Shown: piece after piece, positions 44,527 to 57,633 of the stretch
How the letters are laid out: each line of letters opens with the position of its first letter
Numbering within the stretch: the stretch's first letter is position 1
Source: Trichobilharzia regenti
Taxonomy: Eukaryota > Platyhelminthes > Trematoda > Strigeidida > Schistosomatidae
NCBI GenBank assembly: GCA_944472135.2
Contig: OX235270.1
Coordinates: 116,017,842-116,081,841 of the forward strand
DNA length: 64,000 nucleotides
Reading direction: 5' to 3'
Position numbers and translations under genes: made by a program
Notes under the pieces: generated by a model
Told to the model about the DNA's origin: nothing
Database searches by the model: none
What the model saw: only the letters and a program-made list of their open reading frames with translations

Positions 44527-46968
44527 CCTAGATTACTAGCTCATCCCAAGCCCGGGTAAAGAGGGAGGCTTGGGAGTCGGACTAGCAACCCCACACCACA
44601 AAAGCTATCGAATTGAGAGAGAAACTTCAACGCACAAGAAATATATTAAAAATTAAACAAACTAAAGAAAAACTTATTATTCGCTGGAAGTGGAGAGGCG
44701 AAGTGACACAGCAGGATGGTGAAAGCCTTCAGGAAGCCACTCACCCAGCAGGTCTGTCTCCTCTCGATGAAAGCAAGAATAACAATAGGGACGCGGAATG
44801 CACGTACAATGTACGTGGCTATGAAGGCTGCTCAGGTAGCCAAAGAAATGCTAAGATATAGCAGATAAGCTCTGGGTATGTGCGAGAACAGATGGAATAG
44901 ATGTGGACTATTAAAATTGTCAACTGCAGAGTCAGTAATCTACTCCAGTGTGGTCTCCCAGACGACAACCAAGAGCACACTGAGACAGTGAGTGGCTATC
45001 ATGGTGTCACCAGTGGCAGCCAAAGCCCTAATACAGTGGGTACCAGTCTCCTCATGAAGGATTATGACAGCAAGATTCAACTCAAAGGGAAGGAATGAAG
45101 GAAGCTCACAATCATCATGCAATATTAGGCACAGTGCTACAAACAACGCGGAATGAGAGAAGAAGGAAGAACTTTATGAACAACCACAAACAGTGTTGGG
45201 CGACATCTCAAATGGTTACATCAAAATCCTCATAGGCGATATGAATTCCGACTGAACTGGGAGCAGATAATACAAGAAGAGAATTCATCATGGGTCAAAG
45301 AGGCTCTGACTGAGAGATATGAATGAGAACGGAGAATTATTTGCAGACTTCTGCACTTTCAAGTATTTGGTGATCGGAGGCAGTGTGTTCAAGCACACGG
45401 ATATGCACAAGGTCAGTGACATGGATTTCGCTTGATGGGCACAGCGTAATCCAGATAGATTTCATCTCTGTGTTTCTCAAGGAAGAGGAGACGCAGCCAG
45501 TCTGCTGAATACAGGTCGAGAAGAGGGACAGATGTGGGCTCAGACCATCATCTAGTTCGAGTACTCTTCAAGGTGAGGCTGAAATTCATGAAAACAGCAC
45601 TAAACAGGCCATTGTAATTCAAGTTCGATATTTGGAAACTGAAGGTCAAAACTACAAGGAATGGCTTCGCTACAGATCAGATCAGAGCAGAGTCGGAGAC
45701 GCAGCATGGCATCACTGAGGAAACCTGTGTGGCAGAACATTGGAACTCTCTGGAGGTGGTGTTCAAGGAGAGGCGTACAACTGTTCTAGGAAAAGAGAAG
45801 AGGTAAGACAAGGATTGGCTCTTAATGGGCAGCTATCTGAAAGCCAATACAAAGAGAGGAGAGGAGGTGGAAGAGAAGATGACTGAATGCAAAGATGGAC
45901 AACACAAGAGGGAGCAGCTGATTTCAATGTATACCACACTGAGTAAAGAAGTGAAGACTAGTGCTAGGAAAGACAAAAGGCAGTTCTACGACACATTGGC
46001 AAATGAAGCAGAACAAGCTGCAGTGACACGTGTCAGTTGATCCCCAACAGAAAACTTAGTGAAGCATTCGAAGTCAATACAGGAGTATGACTAGGCTGCC
46101 TGCCTATTGTCACCGTCGATATTCGTAATTGTGATGGACTGGATCATCCGTCGGACTCTACACAGGGAGTCAGAAAACAGGAATACGTTGGACCGATTAG
46201 AAGACTCTAGAAGATCTAGATTTTGCAGATGACTTTTGTTAAATGTCCTACAAACTCGAAGACTTACAGGCGAAAAGCAACAAACTGGCTGAAGAAGCAG
46301 GTTGCGAAGATAGAACTGCAGGTGAAGACAGAGAAGACGGATGTGATGAAGTTAACCAACCGACAATAGTAACAACAGCAAACGGCACGAATCACCATCG
46401 ATGGGGAGATTTAACAGAAGATGTCAAAACCAGCCAGCAAGAATCGAAAAGGCCAGATACACCCTCGTCAAACTGAAACCAGTTTGGAAATCTTTTGTAC
46501 TCAGCCAGCACAAAGAACAAGACTCGGATTTTCAACGCAAACTTCTACACGGGTCAGAAACTTGCAACAGGCTGCAAACTTTTATCAACAGCCGCCTTCT
46601 CCGGCTCCATATTGAAGATCAACTGGCTAGTCAGAAAGAATCAGTAGCAAGAAAATCTGGCTGAGAACAAACTAACCAAGATCCGATTACTCAACAAATA
46701 TGCAGCAGAAAATGGAGATGGACTGGGAACATACTGAAGAGACCATCGAATGACATCGCCCCCCAGGCCGTTGATTGGAACCCGAATAGGAAACGAGTTG
46801 GTCGTGTGTCTAAGGATAACATGGAAGAGACCGTGTGGTGAGGAGGAGATGTGAAATCATGGGCAATCCTAAGATCACTTGTAGACTACTGCAAAGAATG
46901 GGATAAATTTCAGACGTGCTTTTAAAGCCTTATGTTCTACTCAGAACCAAAGGGAACAATAGTAATAA
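44527..46968 (+). mobile_element. RTE/SR2-like LINE, decayed and internally deleted
   Basis: The leader GGGTAAAGAGGGAGG and GAGAAACTTCAACGCACAAG match the RTE copy at 56.5 kb. Endonuclease codons follow in shifting frames to about 45.6 kb. A linker segment (45825-46040, with KDKRQFYDTLANEAEQAA) then joins directly to reverse transcriptase sequence after the fingers (near 46050, a broken GV*LGCLP box, then LEDLDFADD near 46220). C-terminal codons and the 3' end (GCCTTATGTTCTACTCAGAA, then GGGAACAATAGTAA) follow. Many stops and frameshifts are present, so it is a fossil. Confidence 0.88.
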
Positions 46969-48235
46969 TCTTCCTGCCTAGCTAGATGGTGGAATGAGCC
47001 AAGCTGGAATTACTTTCGAAGATACGGATGTCTGTATGCCATGTCTTCGATTCACGTTGCATGTGAACTCTGCAAGACATTTCAAAACCTGTGTAAACAA
47101 CATTCATGTATATTCCAGAAGAGTGCTCCTCTTCACTTTAACTTTTGAGCAGGAGACTAGAAGGTAACAGAATAGTGAAATACGTTATGAAGATTATTTA
47201 TGTGTTTAGACTGTGTGAGTTATTACATCTACTCTGACTGATATGTACCGGGCAGCATTCATTAGTGTCTGAATACCCTTGCCATTCACTTTAATTACTC
47301 TCTCTCTCTCTCTCTCTCTCATACAATCAAAATACTGAGAATTACAAAACATATGAACTAATTATAAAAATTTTTTATCATTTGTTTCACGCATGCTCAA
47401 CTTTTTTCTATTCTCATGAATAAATTATTCTGCAACAACAATTTCGTTACAGTGCTGAACATTTTTAGACTTGCTTGTATACATAGTTTCATAGTTTCAC
47501 CGATGACCAAGCTTGGAAAACGACGAAAATACAAGAGAAGTTATTTGTGTGTACCATATAGTAGTACATACTTTTAACTTAAGGCAGTTATAATGAAGAA
47601 TATGTAACAGACTATTATATCGAAAATCTCACGACACAACTTTGAGGACTGAACTTGAGTAGTTAATTGACCCATAAGAAATATATCTGTGTATGCAATA
47701 TATATAGTTAATTTCATACAATTCAGTGTAAATAAGACAGCATTTCCAGTCAAATAATTCATTTCATTTTCTTAAGTAGACTTACCTAACACTTTTTTTA
47801 TTGGAAAGTTTCTGTTTACTTGAATTCTTTATTTCATGAGAAATTAAGCAGATGGTGATTTAATCGCCCATTGTTTATTTCATTTTACAATTTAACAACT
47901 GACTCATTATTTAAATTACTTCCCATTATTATTTTACAATTGTTGAAAGATGAATTTTTCAATGTGCTCTTCTAAACACTCTAAATTAAGTTTGAACAGA
48001 TGAGTAGAATTTTTTTTGTTTGTTAGGTGAAATTTAATGGTGATCATTGTCTATCATAAAACACATTAGTTTTCCAATAAAATATGTTGTCATGGGGAAT
48101 TTTCATTTCGATTTTCCTTAACAGTAAAACCAGTATGTAACTGTGTTTTCGCAACTAAAAATACCGATATGAAATTATTCTCTACCGAATCGAAAGAAAG
48201 GTGTCTCCTTCCTTCACTTTCTTACTGATAAAGAC
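46969..48235. other. AT-rich stretch with a (TC)n tract at 47298-47320
   Basis: Nothing coding or repeat-family-like was recognised besides the microsatellite. Confidence 0.5.
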
Positions 48236-48535
48236 GTTAAAGTGAGTCACGATCAGATAGGGGAGCAAGAATGTCGTCGATTATCCTGAAATTAGTGTGC
48301 TGATCTATAGAAATCAGCACAAGGAACAAGATCCAAAATTTTAACACTGTCAGGTCAGTGAGTGTTTCGGAGACGTGGTAGGCTCGTTACCAAGTGCATT
48401 TCCAATAGGCCACTACACACTTTCATCCGTAGCTGCCTCCTCTAGCTCATTACTGAAGATCAGATGTTCAAAAAGGATAAGTAATATGGAACTATCAGAC
48501 AACTAGCCAAGAACTTATTGCTAAACAGTCATTCA
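48236..48535 (+). mobile_element. RTE 3'-region relic
   Basis: AATCAGCACAAGGAACAAGA, then GTGTTTCGGAGACGTGGTAG, CCAATAGGCC and CATTACTGAAGATCAGATG follow the order of the C-terminal RTE region (ALSQH, LYGSETW, LQTFINRRLR, ILKI) at 46.5 and 58.9 kb. Heavily mutated. Confidence 0.6.
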
Positions 48536-48667
48536 GAAACATTTCCTAAGGAAGAAAAGCAAGCTTCTGTAGGAAGTTTGGTTCCATTCTTTGTTATCAT
48601 TATTTTTTCGTATACTGCATCTGAACTATTTAAATATTATTCATTTCTTAAAACACTGTTTGTTTAC

Positions 48668-48732
48668 AGGATTTCATCATGAGCTGACATTAGTTAGAGA
48701 ACCATTGGAAAACATGGGAATACTGGACAGAT
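48668..48732 (-). mobile_element. SINE-C 3' fragment (antisense)
   Basis: ATTTCATCATGAGCTGACAT and TTAGAGAACCATTGGAAAAC are the antisense 3' end. The piece faces the full plus copy next to it, giving the minus-then-plus layout. Confidence 0.8.
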
Positions 48733-48733
48733 G

Positions 48734-49130
48734 CTCACTAGCGACTTGCCCTATTCAGGTAGGTAGTTACCTCGGGTTCTAGTGAGAAGTCATGACTACT
48801 AGGGTGCAGCTGGTCGGGTGTGAGGTCAAATACTCGGCAAAGACATTGGCTAGGGGTCGCGCTATGTCGTGAATTGGCAGAAGTTAGAATTCATGGGCTG
48901 GCCATTGGATCGGGTCCCAGTGGCTTAATTGTATACGAGCTCACCTTGTAACCGGAAGATCCTGGGTTTGAATCCCGGTGGGTGTTTACTGATGAAGAGT
49001 CGCAAACTACGACGAAACAGCTGTCCAGTACTCCCATGTTTTCCTATGGTTCTCTAACTAATGTCAGCTCATGATGAAATCCTGTAACCAATCAATCAAA
49101 TCCCTACAAACCAACACTTGATCAATCAAG
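48734..49130 (+). mobile_element. SINE-C copy, one of the best preserved
   Basis: It runs from TCACTAGCGACTTGCC through GTTACCTCGGGTTCTAG, the tRNA-like segment (GTCCCAGTGGCTTAATTG, GGGTTTGAATCCC), the ribozyme-like part (TACTGATGAAGAGTCG at 48987, CGACGAAAC, GTCCAGTACTCC) to the 3' end ACCAATCAATCAAATCCC. TACTG pairs with CAGTA and GTCG with CGAC, but the catalytic CUGA overlaps helix I because two bases are missing. A (TGATCAA) echo follows. Confidence 0.85.
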
Positions 49131-51161
49131 TAAAAATTATTAGGTATCTTTCGGCTTGATATCGTGTGTAGTCATTTGTGAAACTTTCATCTTATCCTTC
49201 ATGGAAGGTATCAGTTCAGAGTGGTGGAAACGACGATATGTAATTCTTTTCGTCAGTTCTACCGATTAGTCTGGCTTGTTTTGTTTATTTGAATATGTAG
49301 CAACTTTTGTCAGTATTGTCACTTAATTTTTATCATAACACCTGTGTCCAAGTGTACTTTGGTATAACTGAAGACTATATATTCATAGTGAATGATATTA
49401 ATGAAAGCGTAAGACACTGTAATCGAAGTTGGGCACAATGGATGAAATAATTCCAGTTGAAATATGTTCTTTTATACAGCTAAGGTTAATACAATAATGT
49501 GATATTGAAAACAACAAAAAATAATCATATAAATGTAGTGACAAAACTCTCGCTATCTAGATTAGTAATTCATGTACTTTTTATTCTTGAGATACTCTGT
49601 GACAAAAGTGCACATAATTCAAATTTTTATAGCAAACCAAAAATTCATGAAATAATTAAAAATAAGATTTTAAAAGACAGACTGCGTCACACGTTGCTTC
49701 CTACTTTTTTAGAGGACATATTAAGAGTTTTGGCAAAAACGATCCTTTAACTGGTCAGTATCATAATGCCACTTAAGGATCTAGGAAACTATAAACTAAA
49801 ATTGGTCTTTGTGAATCTACATTCTATAGCTTAATATTTTGTGTTGTGGCTTTTTAAGCGAAACACATTTTGAAAAAGAAACAACTGATCAACCATCTTC
49901 ATTTGTGAAATTCAACATGAATCCCTACAATATACGAACAAAATACATATAAGTCAAATTAAATCATAAAATTTCACTATCTTGTAGTAAAACAATAATT
50001 GAAATCATAGTTTCAATGACAACTTGTAAGATCACTTTTAAATCTTTTTCTAACCTTATACACACACATATGTTGACAGTCGGTGTTTTTCTGACAAGTT
50101 AGAAATGTGTTACCTGTCATCTGTTCCCCGACATACATTACTTATTCGACTTTATAGTAGTTGGCTAAAAGAGCACCAGAAAATCTTAGTTAAATTTTTT
50201 GTTTATAATACATCCGTGGAATCTAAACAGGATTTAAAAATATTTTCTTATACAACATAATATTTATATTTGTTTCTTTCTTCACCTCACACCCGGGTAA
50301 TCTCGTAGTGTTGTATTTTAGACATTTTAGCCTTAGTTTGGGTTGTATAGCTTTTTTCTAAGTGTGTGTAATTTACTCCTTCCTTCTGATTTTATTCATG
50401 TAGTGAAATAAGAAAACGATTTGAAAAATCAAATAATCCGCTTTTTTTATGTTAGTATCTTTTACACGGAGGAGAAAGTTAATAAGGAATGCGTCAGACA
50501 CATAGCACTTTTTTTATCAGGAATATCTGGAAACTATAAATAGCATCGGATAGCTAATCTGTTTTAACTGGGAACATTTGAGGAGCATCCACGATGTTGC
50601 ATCCTGTTGCCAGTGTATACTTATGGGGAGCCTCAGACCATGACCCCACAATTTTTCTGTGTTTCTCCCTTTTCGAAAGATTTCCGGACGATTTCCTTTT
50701 GTAGTGAGAATTCCGCTGAAATACCGCTGTGTTTGGTCTACAACGCTCTTCTTATAGCCCAAAAAGATCATGTTTAGACTTCATAGCAGTCACGTAAGAG
50801 AGAGAGAGAGATAGAGAGAAAGAAAGAGATACAGCTTTTTGCAATATATGTCAAGTAAAAATGACTGGATACTTGCCAAGCAATGCTGCGAAATGGTGAT
50901 ACTTATTGAAGTTGTTCGACAAGGAATATAACTCCGTGGTGATCACTGCCTTGTGTCTCTATGTTTTGCTACTTTTCACCTTTTCGAATTGTCATCTGAA
51001 TGACTACATTTACATTTCAAACATATGTTAAATTAGTTGTAAGAAGTACATTTCATTAGTCTATCAACCTTTATTGTTTGTTATATGTGGTTAATACGGA
51101 ATTTCTACTTTAAGTTCATTTTCCCTAGTTTTTTAAAGAAATGTGTCAATGACAAACAGTG
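49131..51161. other. AT-rich stretch without a supported gene
   Basis: An antisense 84-codon frame at 50517-50771 has varied composition (GHGLRLPISIHWQQDATSW) and might be an element or exon relic, but I recognise nothing in it. An (AG)n tract lies near 50.80 kb. Confidence 0.4.
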
Positions 51162-51483
51162 TTCAAGTGTTGGGTTGTAGGGATTTGATTGGTTACAGGA
51201 TTTCATCATGAGCTGACATTAGTTAGAGAACCATAGGAAAACCTAGGAGTACTGGACAGCTGTTTCGTCGTAGTTTGCGACTCTTCATCAGTAAACACCC
51301 ACCGGGATTCAAACCCAGGACCTTCCAGTTACAAGGTGAGCTCGTATACAATTAAGCCACTGGGACCCGATCCAATGGCCAGCCCATGAATTCTAACTTC
51401 TGCCAATTCACGACATAGCGCGACCCCTAGCCAATGTCTTTGCCGAGTATTTGTCCTCATACCTGACCAGCTGCACCCTGAGT
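51162..51483 (-). mobile_element. SINE-C copy (antisense)
   Basis: Nearly the reverse complement of the 48.7-49.1 kb copy, including the overlapping TACTGATGAAGAGTCG ribozyme-like relic and the tRNA-like B box. Its 5' end is lost after the CAGCTGCACCC block. Confidence 0.85.
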
Positions 51484-54400
51484 GTTCATGGATAATCGTT
51501 CGATGAAATAGATACAGTCGGAAAATATTTATACTACAGAATCACTACAGTCAACGCATTAAAACAAATGGACAGAAAATCATTATATTACCATAACAGA
51601 ATTCATAAATTTTGATCAAAACTTAAACTATCTGCTTACTTATTATCAATGCTGATAAGGTAAAGGATCAAATTCGTAGTAACACCACTTAACGAGGCAA
51701 ATTTTTAAAAGGAAATACTATGACTGTTGAATACCGACTGGATAATTTTAATTTCAATTGCTTCCATAATCGGCATAATTTTAAACTCCTAGAGTAAGCA
51801 GGTTTCTTTAAACAGTCATATAAATTAGGTAGTATGTTAAGTAGAGTATTTTCATGTGATCATCACTGAAATCAAGTATAATGTGATATCATTTAACGTA
51901 AATGACAACCTAATTGATCACCTTGAACAACGGATACATCGAAACCATAATTAATATACCTAATGAATTAGTAAATATTGTTATGTTAGCCTTTTCGAGA
52001 GGTATTTCCCTGATCACATTCCATTTATGTGGACAGTACTAGTCAGCTTTGTTTCTCTTAGCTGTCTGCCACACATCTGTTTCATCTCAAGTCCTTCAAT
52101 ATAATAGGTGGGTGTGAAAACTCGACATATCAGTTTGTATTGAGAACAACAACCGTTAACGCTCCAAGTACTCAGAGCAATCTGTTTGCTGCTATAAGTA
52201 ATGATATAGAAAGTATTCTTTCGCCTACTGTTATCCTTTTAGTATATTTCTAACAGAACTACTGTTTGGAAAATCTCTCTTGAACGATCTAATTACAATA
52301 CTGACAATTATTTGGACGCTTCAACTTTGTAAATATTATTCATGTTTCTCCTAGATTGTATATCATTGTTCTAACACTTGCATATCGTATGCTGACTTGA
52401 TCCATATTATTTTGTCCTTGTCCGTATTCAGTCCCTAATTTAATGCTTCTATTTGTGGTTGTACGATGATATATTGGTGATGTGTTGTACTACGAGGTGA
52501 TTTTGTTTGAGTGAATCAAGGTCATTTTGAACTTGGTCTGTCTTCGGGAAATGTTGGTGTGGGGTAGATGAAGTTTTGATCCCACCTTGTTTGGGAATAT
52601 TCTACTTTATTCTAAGGCATTTATTACAGTTGAATTTTAGTTAACTAATTTTGTTCTACAGTACTTGTTTTGTACTACAAAAGTTACCTTGTCTGTCTTC
52701 CCAACGATACTGTTGGGGTAATTTTGACTTTTTGATGGTATTATTGCTGAACAGAATCACAGATCTGTCAACGGATAATAGTCTTTTTATTGTCTTTGGA
52801 GTGTTTTGTGATTGTGCGTCTCTGAAGGAAGTTTCAGACAGCTATACAGTAGGACACAAAGATCTTTCCCTTGAGTTCAAAGTACAGCGAGTTGGCTTTT
52901 GGTCGTTATAATATCTACTTTAAAAAATCCTGGAAATGTAGTAGGCTTTCAACTCATCGTGTTTCTTAGTTGCTTTCTGAAATGTTCATTTTAATTTTCC
53001 AATTTAATTACGGTTGTATATTGGAAAACTTACCATACAACAACAAACTTACAAAATGGAAACTTATTATAAACTCTTTTGAAAAGTAATACCACTCACT
53101 ATAGGGTGTATCCATTTTACTAGCATAATTTATTTTATCAATGATAGTATTGATAATAGTGTTAGACATAGTGACGGCATTAGTAGTAGATTTCCCTAAA
53201 ACTTCAATTCTTTTGGTAATCTATTTACTTCTTTCCTAAATTTTTGCTCACTAAGCTAAAGCAATCAAATACGACACTTCCACGAAATGCATCAATAGAC
53301 AGAAAAAATCACATTTTTTACTTTGATGTTGTAAACTGTCATCCATTAATGTGTGGTGTATCTTGTATACACCAAATAGAATGTTTATGTTCGCATTTAC
53401 ATGAGGACAAACGTGCCTGAATGTGTGTACGCACATAGATTTACTGCATAATACAGAATACTGACTTGTAACACATCTAAGATGCAGTCTCTTTCCAGTC
53501 CTATAGCAAAATCATATTAATAAAACTTATGTCTGGTTGTACGTCATTGTGATACACTATGTTGATTAGGTTGATGGCTTCTATATTACTCTCACACTTT
53601 TGGTTGTTTTGTTATTTGTGTATAGTGACTGTAACATTTGCATTTACCTTGCTAAACAAAGAAAAAGGTGTGAATTTAATGTTTGTATGTGTTTATCCAT
53701 TCGGAAGAAAGTTAAATTTATCATGTTCATGTTCATGTGTATGTGTGTGTGTGTGTGTATGTGTATGCCTACGTTTCAGACTATTGGAACAAGAAGAAAA
53801 ACACTATGTGGACAACTTGACAAATTGTTTCTGTCAAATGTGTTTGACTTTCACTTTAGCCTCAATAAAAATGAATAGTTTAAGATGAAAAAATCCGTGT
53901 TGTATTCCACAAATGAGTTTACTTTTTTAATTTACAACATTTACAAATCAAAATCAGTAAATTTTGTTTGATGTCTGCCAAAAAAACAACGACAACAACA
54001 TGAAAGCGTGAAAAGAAAGTTTTATTATACTTTGCTATGATATTTAATCCGGAATCTGTCACGTATTATTATTATTATAAGGGAAGCTCAAAACCATCGG
54101 GTGAAAAGGCCTGAAACCAAGCTACTGTTCCTTCACAAATGTGGATGATAGATGTTTTTACCACATAAAATTGAAATTTGCAGGTTTTTGATAAACTTTA
54201 ACGCAAAATGGAAATCCAAAGCTTGCGAAACGTAGTTTTCTTCCACAGTGAAATCCGGAAGGCGTAACGCTTACAGATAACCACTGGTATAAGGTTAAAA
54301 TCACTACTTGCTCTGAAATTAAGTATTTTCCCAGCATTGCGTAATTAAATCAGCAAAACGAATTGTATTTGCTATATCATCACAGCATAAGGCTAATGGA

Positions 54401-56173
54401 AATTGAATATCTAGTAACCGTTCACTTAATCAATTATAAATTGCGCTACCCAAATAGTTATCATTATCCTGACTGTTCAAAAAAGAAATTGTTATCAGTC
54501 AGAGGGAATGAATGATTCAGTGATATTAACTGAAAACACCATGTAGCTGCACAACTGTTTAAATCATGATAAGACTGAAGGTGTGACAATAATTTCTGTT
54601 TTATGTAAGTGTTGTATGATTTCTAACTACCGCTTGAATAAAGTAATTCAATATATTATTCTGTGATATGATTTGTTCCATGAGTGCTGTGTTTCAGTGT
54701 CACATGATTAGTGTTCTATGCTAACAGCACTGAAAATACGAATAATGTATCTTGCTAAATTGCACAGAGCAATTACACTTCCAAGGTCATTCTCAGTGGC
54801 TGTAGCTGAGTAAGTGATCTGAAAATACCTACTCATACTTATTTGAATATTTCGATTAATTTTGTAATTACTACCCTTTTTCCCTGACTTGTGTATCATC
54901 CTCCCGACATTTGTATATGTCATTTTGACTTAATCTTTCTTATTTGTCCTTTTTCTTGGGTTGATCCCTATTTTAAATGCTTCTCTTTACTGTGGTGTGA
55001 TGGTGTCGATAATTACATGCTGTCTTACAGTGGCGGTTTTTGTCGCATGAATTCAAGGTTTTGCAATCGAGTGATTGTTTGATTCGCGACTTTATAGGCT
55101 TTGTTCTATCTAAGTTTTTCAGACAGAATTTCTATCCTACTTCGTTGGGGGATATTCTTATTTATTATCAGTACGTATTTGAGAAACTTCTTGACTATGT
55201 AGCTACCGGATGGCATTGTTGAGGTTGTTTTGTGTCTTCGATATTAGTTATCTTTGAGTAGTGCACAGATTCTGTCACATTGAAGCGTGTTTTGATATTG
55301 TTGGAACATACATTTTGACAGTGCCTAACTCTCAGATGCTTGGCAAACTGTAAAAGGAGTGGGGTTGGCGCATTGATTGGTTGTCTACTTTTAGACCAAG
55401 ACATTATGGTTTGAGTCATTAGAGTGGCTTGGACATGTCTGTCAGATAATGTCCGTAAATCTGGTGAAGATTTTACTGTTTGATACATCTAACATTAAAT
55501 TAAGTAAGCTGAAGTATTTCTTGACCAATATCTTTTTTTTACTATGCTGATGAGTAATGGATGTAAGAGAGAATATTTATGGCGGTTCCAAGCATCATGG
55601 CAATGAACGCATTTTGTATCGATATAGTGACGATTAGCCTAATACAATAGGTAATAATAATAATCATATTTTGTCAATAAAAAAATTCATGTATTAACTC
55701 ACGCCAGTTTAATATTAGATAACAGAAATCAACAAGTGTATGCCAAAACATAATAGCCGTGCTAAATAGAAAATTACGCTTTTGGAGTAACCAGTCATCG
55801 GTGTCAGTTGCTGAATTAGGGCGAAGTAGCTATTCGTGGCCTTTGTTTTCAATATTTCACAAACTTATATTTGTTCGTAGTGAAATCTACTTTTAAATCA
55901 ATTCAATATCTCATTACCACACAACAATTAGAGACAACACTTCCGTCAAACATTTGTCATAAGCAGTGTACTACTGTCAGAAGTTAAGTAGTGTAGTTTT
56001 ATTCGTCTAATTTTATTTATACTAAATATTTATAAATTACTTAAAATCAGCCGACCCAGTGGAATGAAAATAAGGCTGAAACTAGTTGTATTTATCTGAA
56101 CTATCAATGATCTTTCTACCTGCATGAAGCAGGTATCTGAAAATATTTGGGATTTTAGTTGTAGTTCATAACT
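51484..56173. other. Long AT-rich stretch, no supported gene
   Basis: 4.7 kb. A (GT)n microsatellite at 53736-53760 produces the Cys/Val and Met/Cys runs of two overlapping frames. Antisense stretches near 52.7 and 55.0-55.5 kb translate into fairly balanced peptides (for example NIPQRSRIEILSEKL near 55.1 kb) and may be relics of one unrecognised element, since both sit in similar T-rich surroundings. I cannot name it. Confidence 0.4.
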
Positions 56174-56362
56174 GTGCGTCGGTGGCACAGTGGTTAGAAT
56201 TCTCGCCGACCATGCACATGGTCCGGGGTTCGAGCCCACTCCGGCGCACACCTGATATCTATGGTCGGCCTGCAAAATTTGGGCTACTGATATCCACGCT
56301 GAAAATTCCATACTTGTACCAAAAATACGGTGTGGAATCAAGCTGTAAATAAAAAAAACACA
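56174..56362 (+). mobile_element. SINE-B copy 4
   Basis: Full-length with head TGGCACAGTGG and GTTCGAGCCC, body and tail GCTGTAAATAAAAAAAAC. An (AT)n tract (56388-56416) follows. Confidence 0.87.
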
Positions 56363-56388
56363 TGAGGAGAGTAACAATAGTGAAATCA

Positions 56389-56421
<33 letters not shown>

Positions 56422-56671
56422 CGCATAGATTACTAAGTCGCTAGTTTTCTAGCTGGTCCCAAGCCGGATAAAGAGGGAGGGTTGGGTCATGGTGTTAGCA
56501 ACTCCACCCCCAAAACTTAACCAAATCGCTACAGAAACTTCAACGCACAAATATATTAAAAATTCTAAAAATATAAACAATAACCTTATTTTTCGCTGGA
56601 ATCGGGGAAGTGAAATGACGCGGGCTGGTGAAAGCCTTCGGGAAGCCAGTCAGTCGATGTGCCTTCTTTCG

Positions 56672-57427
56672 ATGAAAGCAAAAATAAGGATAGGGACGTG
56701 GAACGTTCGTACAATGTACGAAACTGGAAAGGCTGCTCAGGTAGCCGCAGAAATGAGAAGATATGGAATAGAAGTGTTGGGAATCTGCGAGAGCAGATGG
56801 AACGGATGTGGAAGGTGCCAACCACCAAATGGAGAGACAATAATCCATTCCGGTCACCCAGAGGACAATCACGAGCACACCAAGGGAGTGGCCATCATGA
56901 TGTCACCAACAGCAACCAAAGCTCTCATCCAGTGGGAACCAATCTCCTCCAGGATAATGACAGCCAGGTTCAACTCAAAAGGAAGGAAGGTTACAATCAT
57001 TCAATGCTATGCACCTACAAACGTCTCAGAACAAGAGAAGAAGGAGGCGTTTTACAGACAACTATAAACAGTAATGGAAAACGTCTCAAATGGTGATATC
57101 AAAATCCTGATGGGTGGTATGAATGCGAAGCTGGGAGGAGACAATACAGGAAGAGAACTCACCATGGTTCGAGAAACCCTCGGTGAAATGAACGACAATG
57201 GTGGACTCTTCTCAGACTTCTGCGCCTTCAATGATTTGGTGATTGGCGGAAGTGGGTTCAAACACAAGGATATACACAAGGCGACATGGATCTCACCGGA
57301 TGGAAACACCAAGAACCAGATAGACTTCATTTCAGTATCAAGAAAGTGGAGACGGAGTCTACTGGACACAAGGTCAAGGAGAGGAGCAGATGTGGGTTCA
57401 GACCACTATCTATCTACCACTATCTAG
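56672..57427 (+). pseudogene. RTE apurinic-like endonuclease domain, broken
   Basis: Starts MKAKIRIGTWNVRTM, the first conserved strand of the APE-type endonuclease, with VLGICESRW (catalytic Glu region), YAPTN, and, at the far end, NQIDFI and GSDHYL (catalytic Asp-His region). One in-frame TAA (57065-57067) splits it, and the reading frame continues unchanged after it. The GDMNAK-type box reads GGMNAK here, so the expected catalytic Asp is Gly. The enzyme would nick target DNA, but this copy should be inactive twice over. The frame shifts soon after 57427. Confidence 0.85.
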
Positions 57428-57633
57428 ACCATTGGAACTCTCTGAAGGTGATTTTCAACGAAACGTGTTCAACGGTTTTAGGAAGAAAGAAGAGACAAGA
57501 CAAGGAATGGCTCTCAACGGACACTTGGAAATTAATAGAAGAGAGGAGAATGGTGAAAGAGAAAATGATTCAATGCAAAGACGGATAAGAGAAAGAGACA
57601 CTGAGTTCAACTTACACAGCACTGGACAAAGAA

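Noticed and set aside
53559..53888. Two overlapping plus frames with Cys/Val and Met/Cys repeats
   Set aside because: They are translations of a (GT)n microsatellite and flanking AT-rich DNA.
56030..56389. 119-codon antisense frame, with similar antisense frames at 16999-17301 and 23858-24121
   Set aside because: All three are the antisense of SINE-B copies; the shared peptide reflects the repeat and not a protein family.
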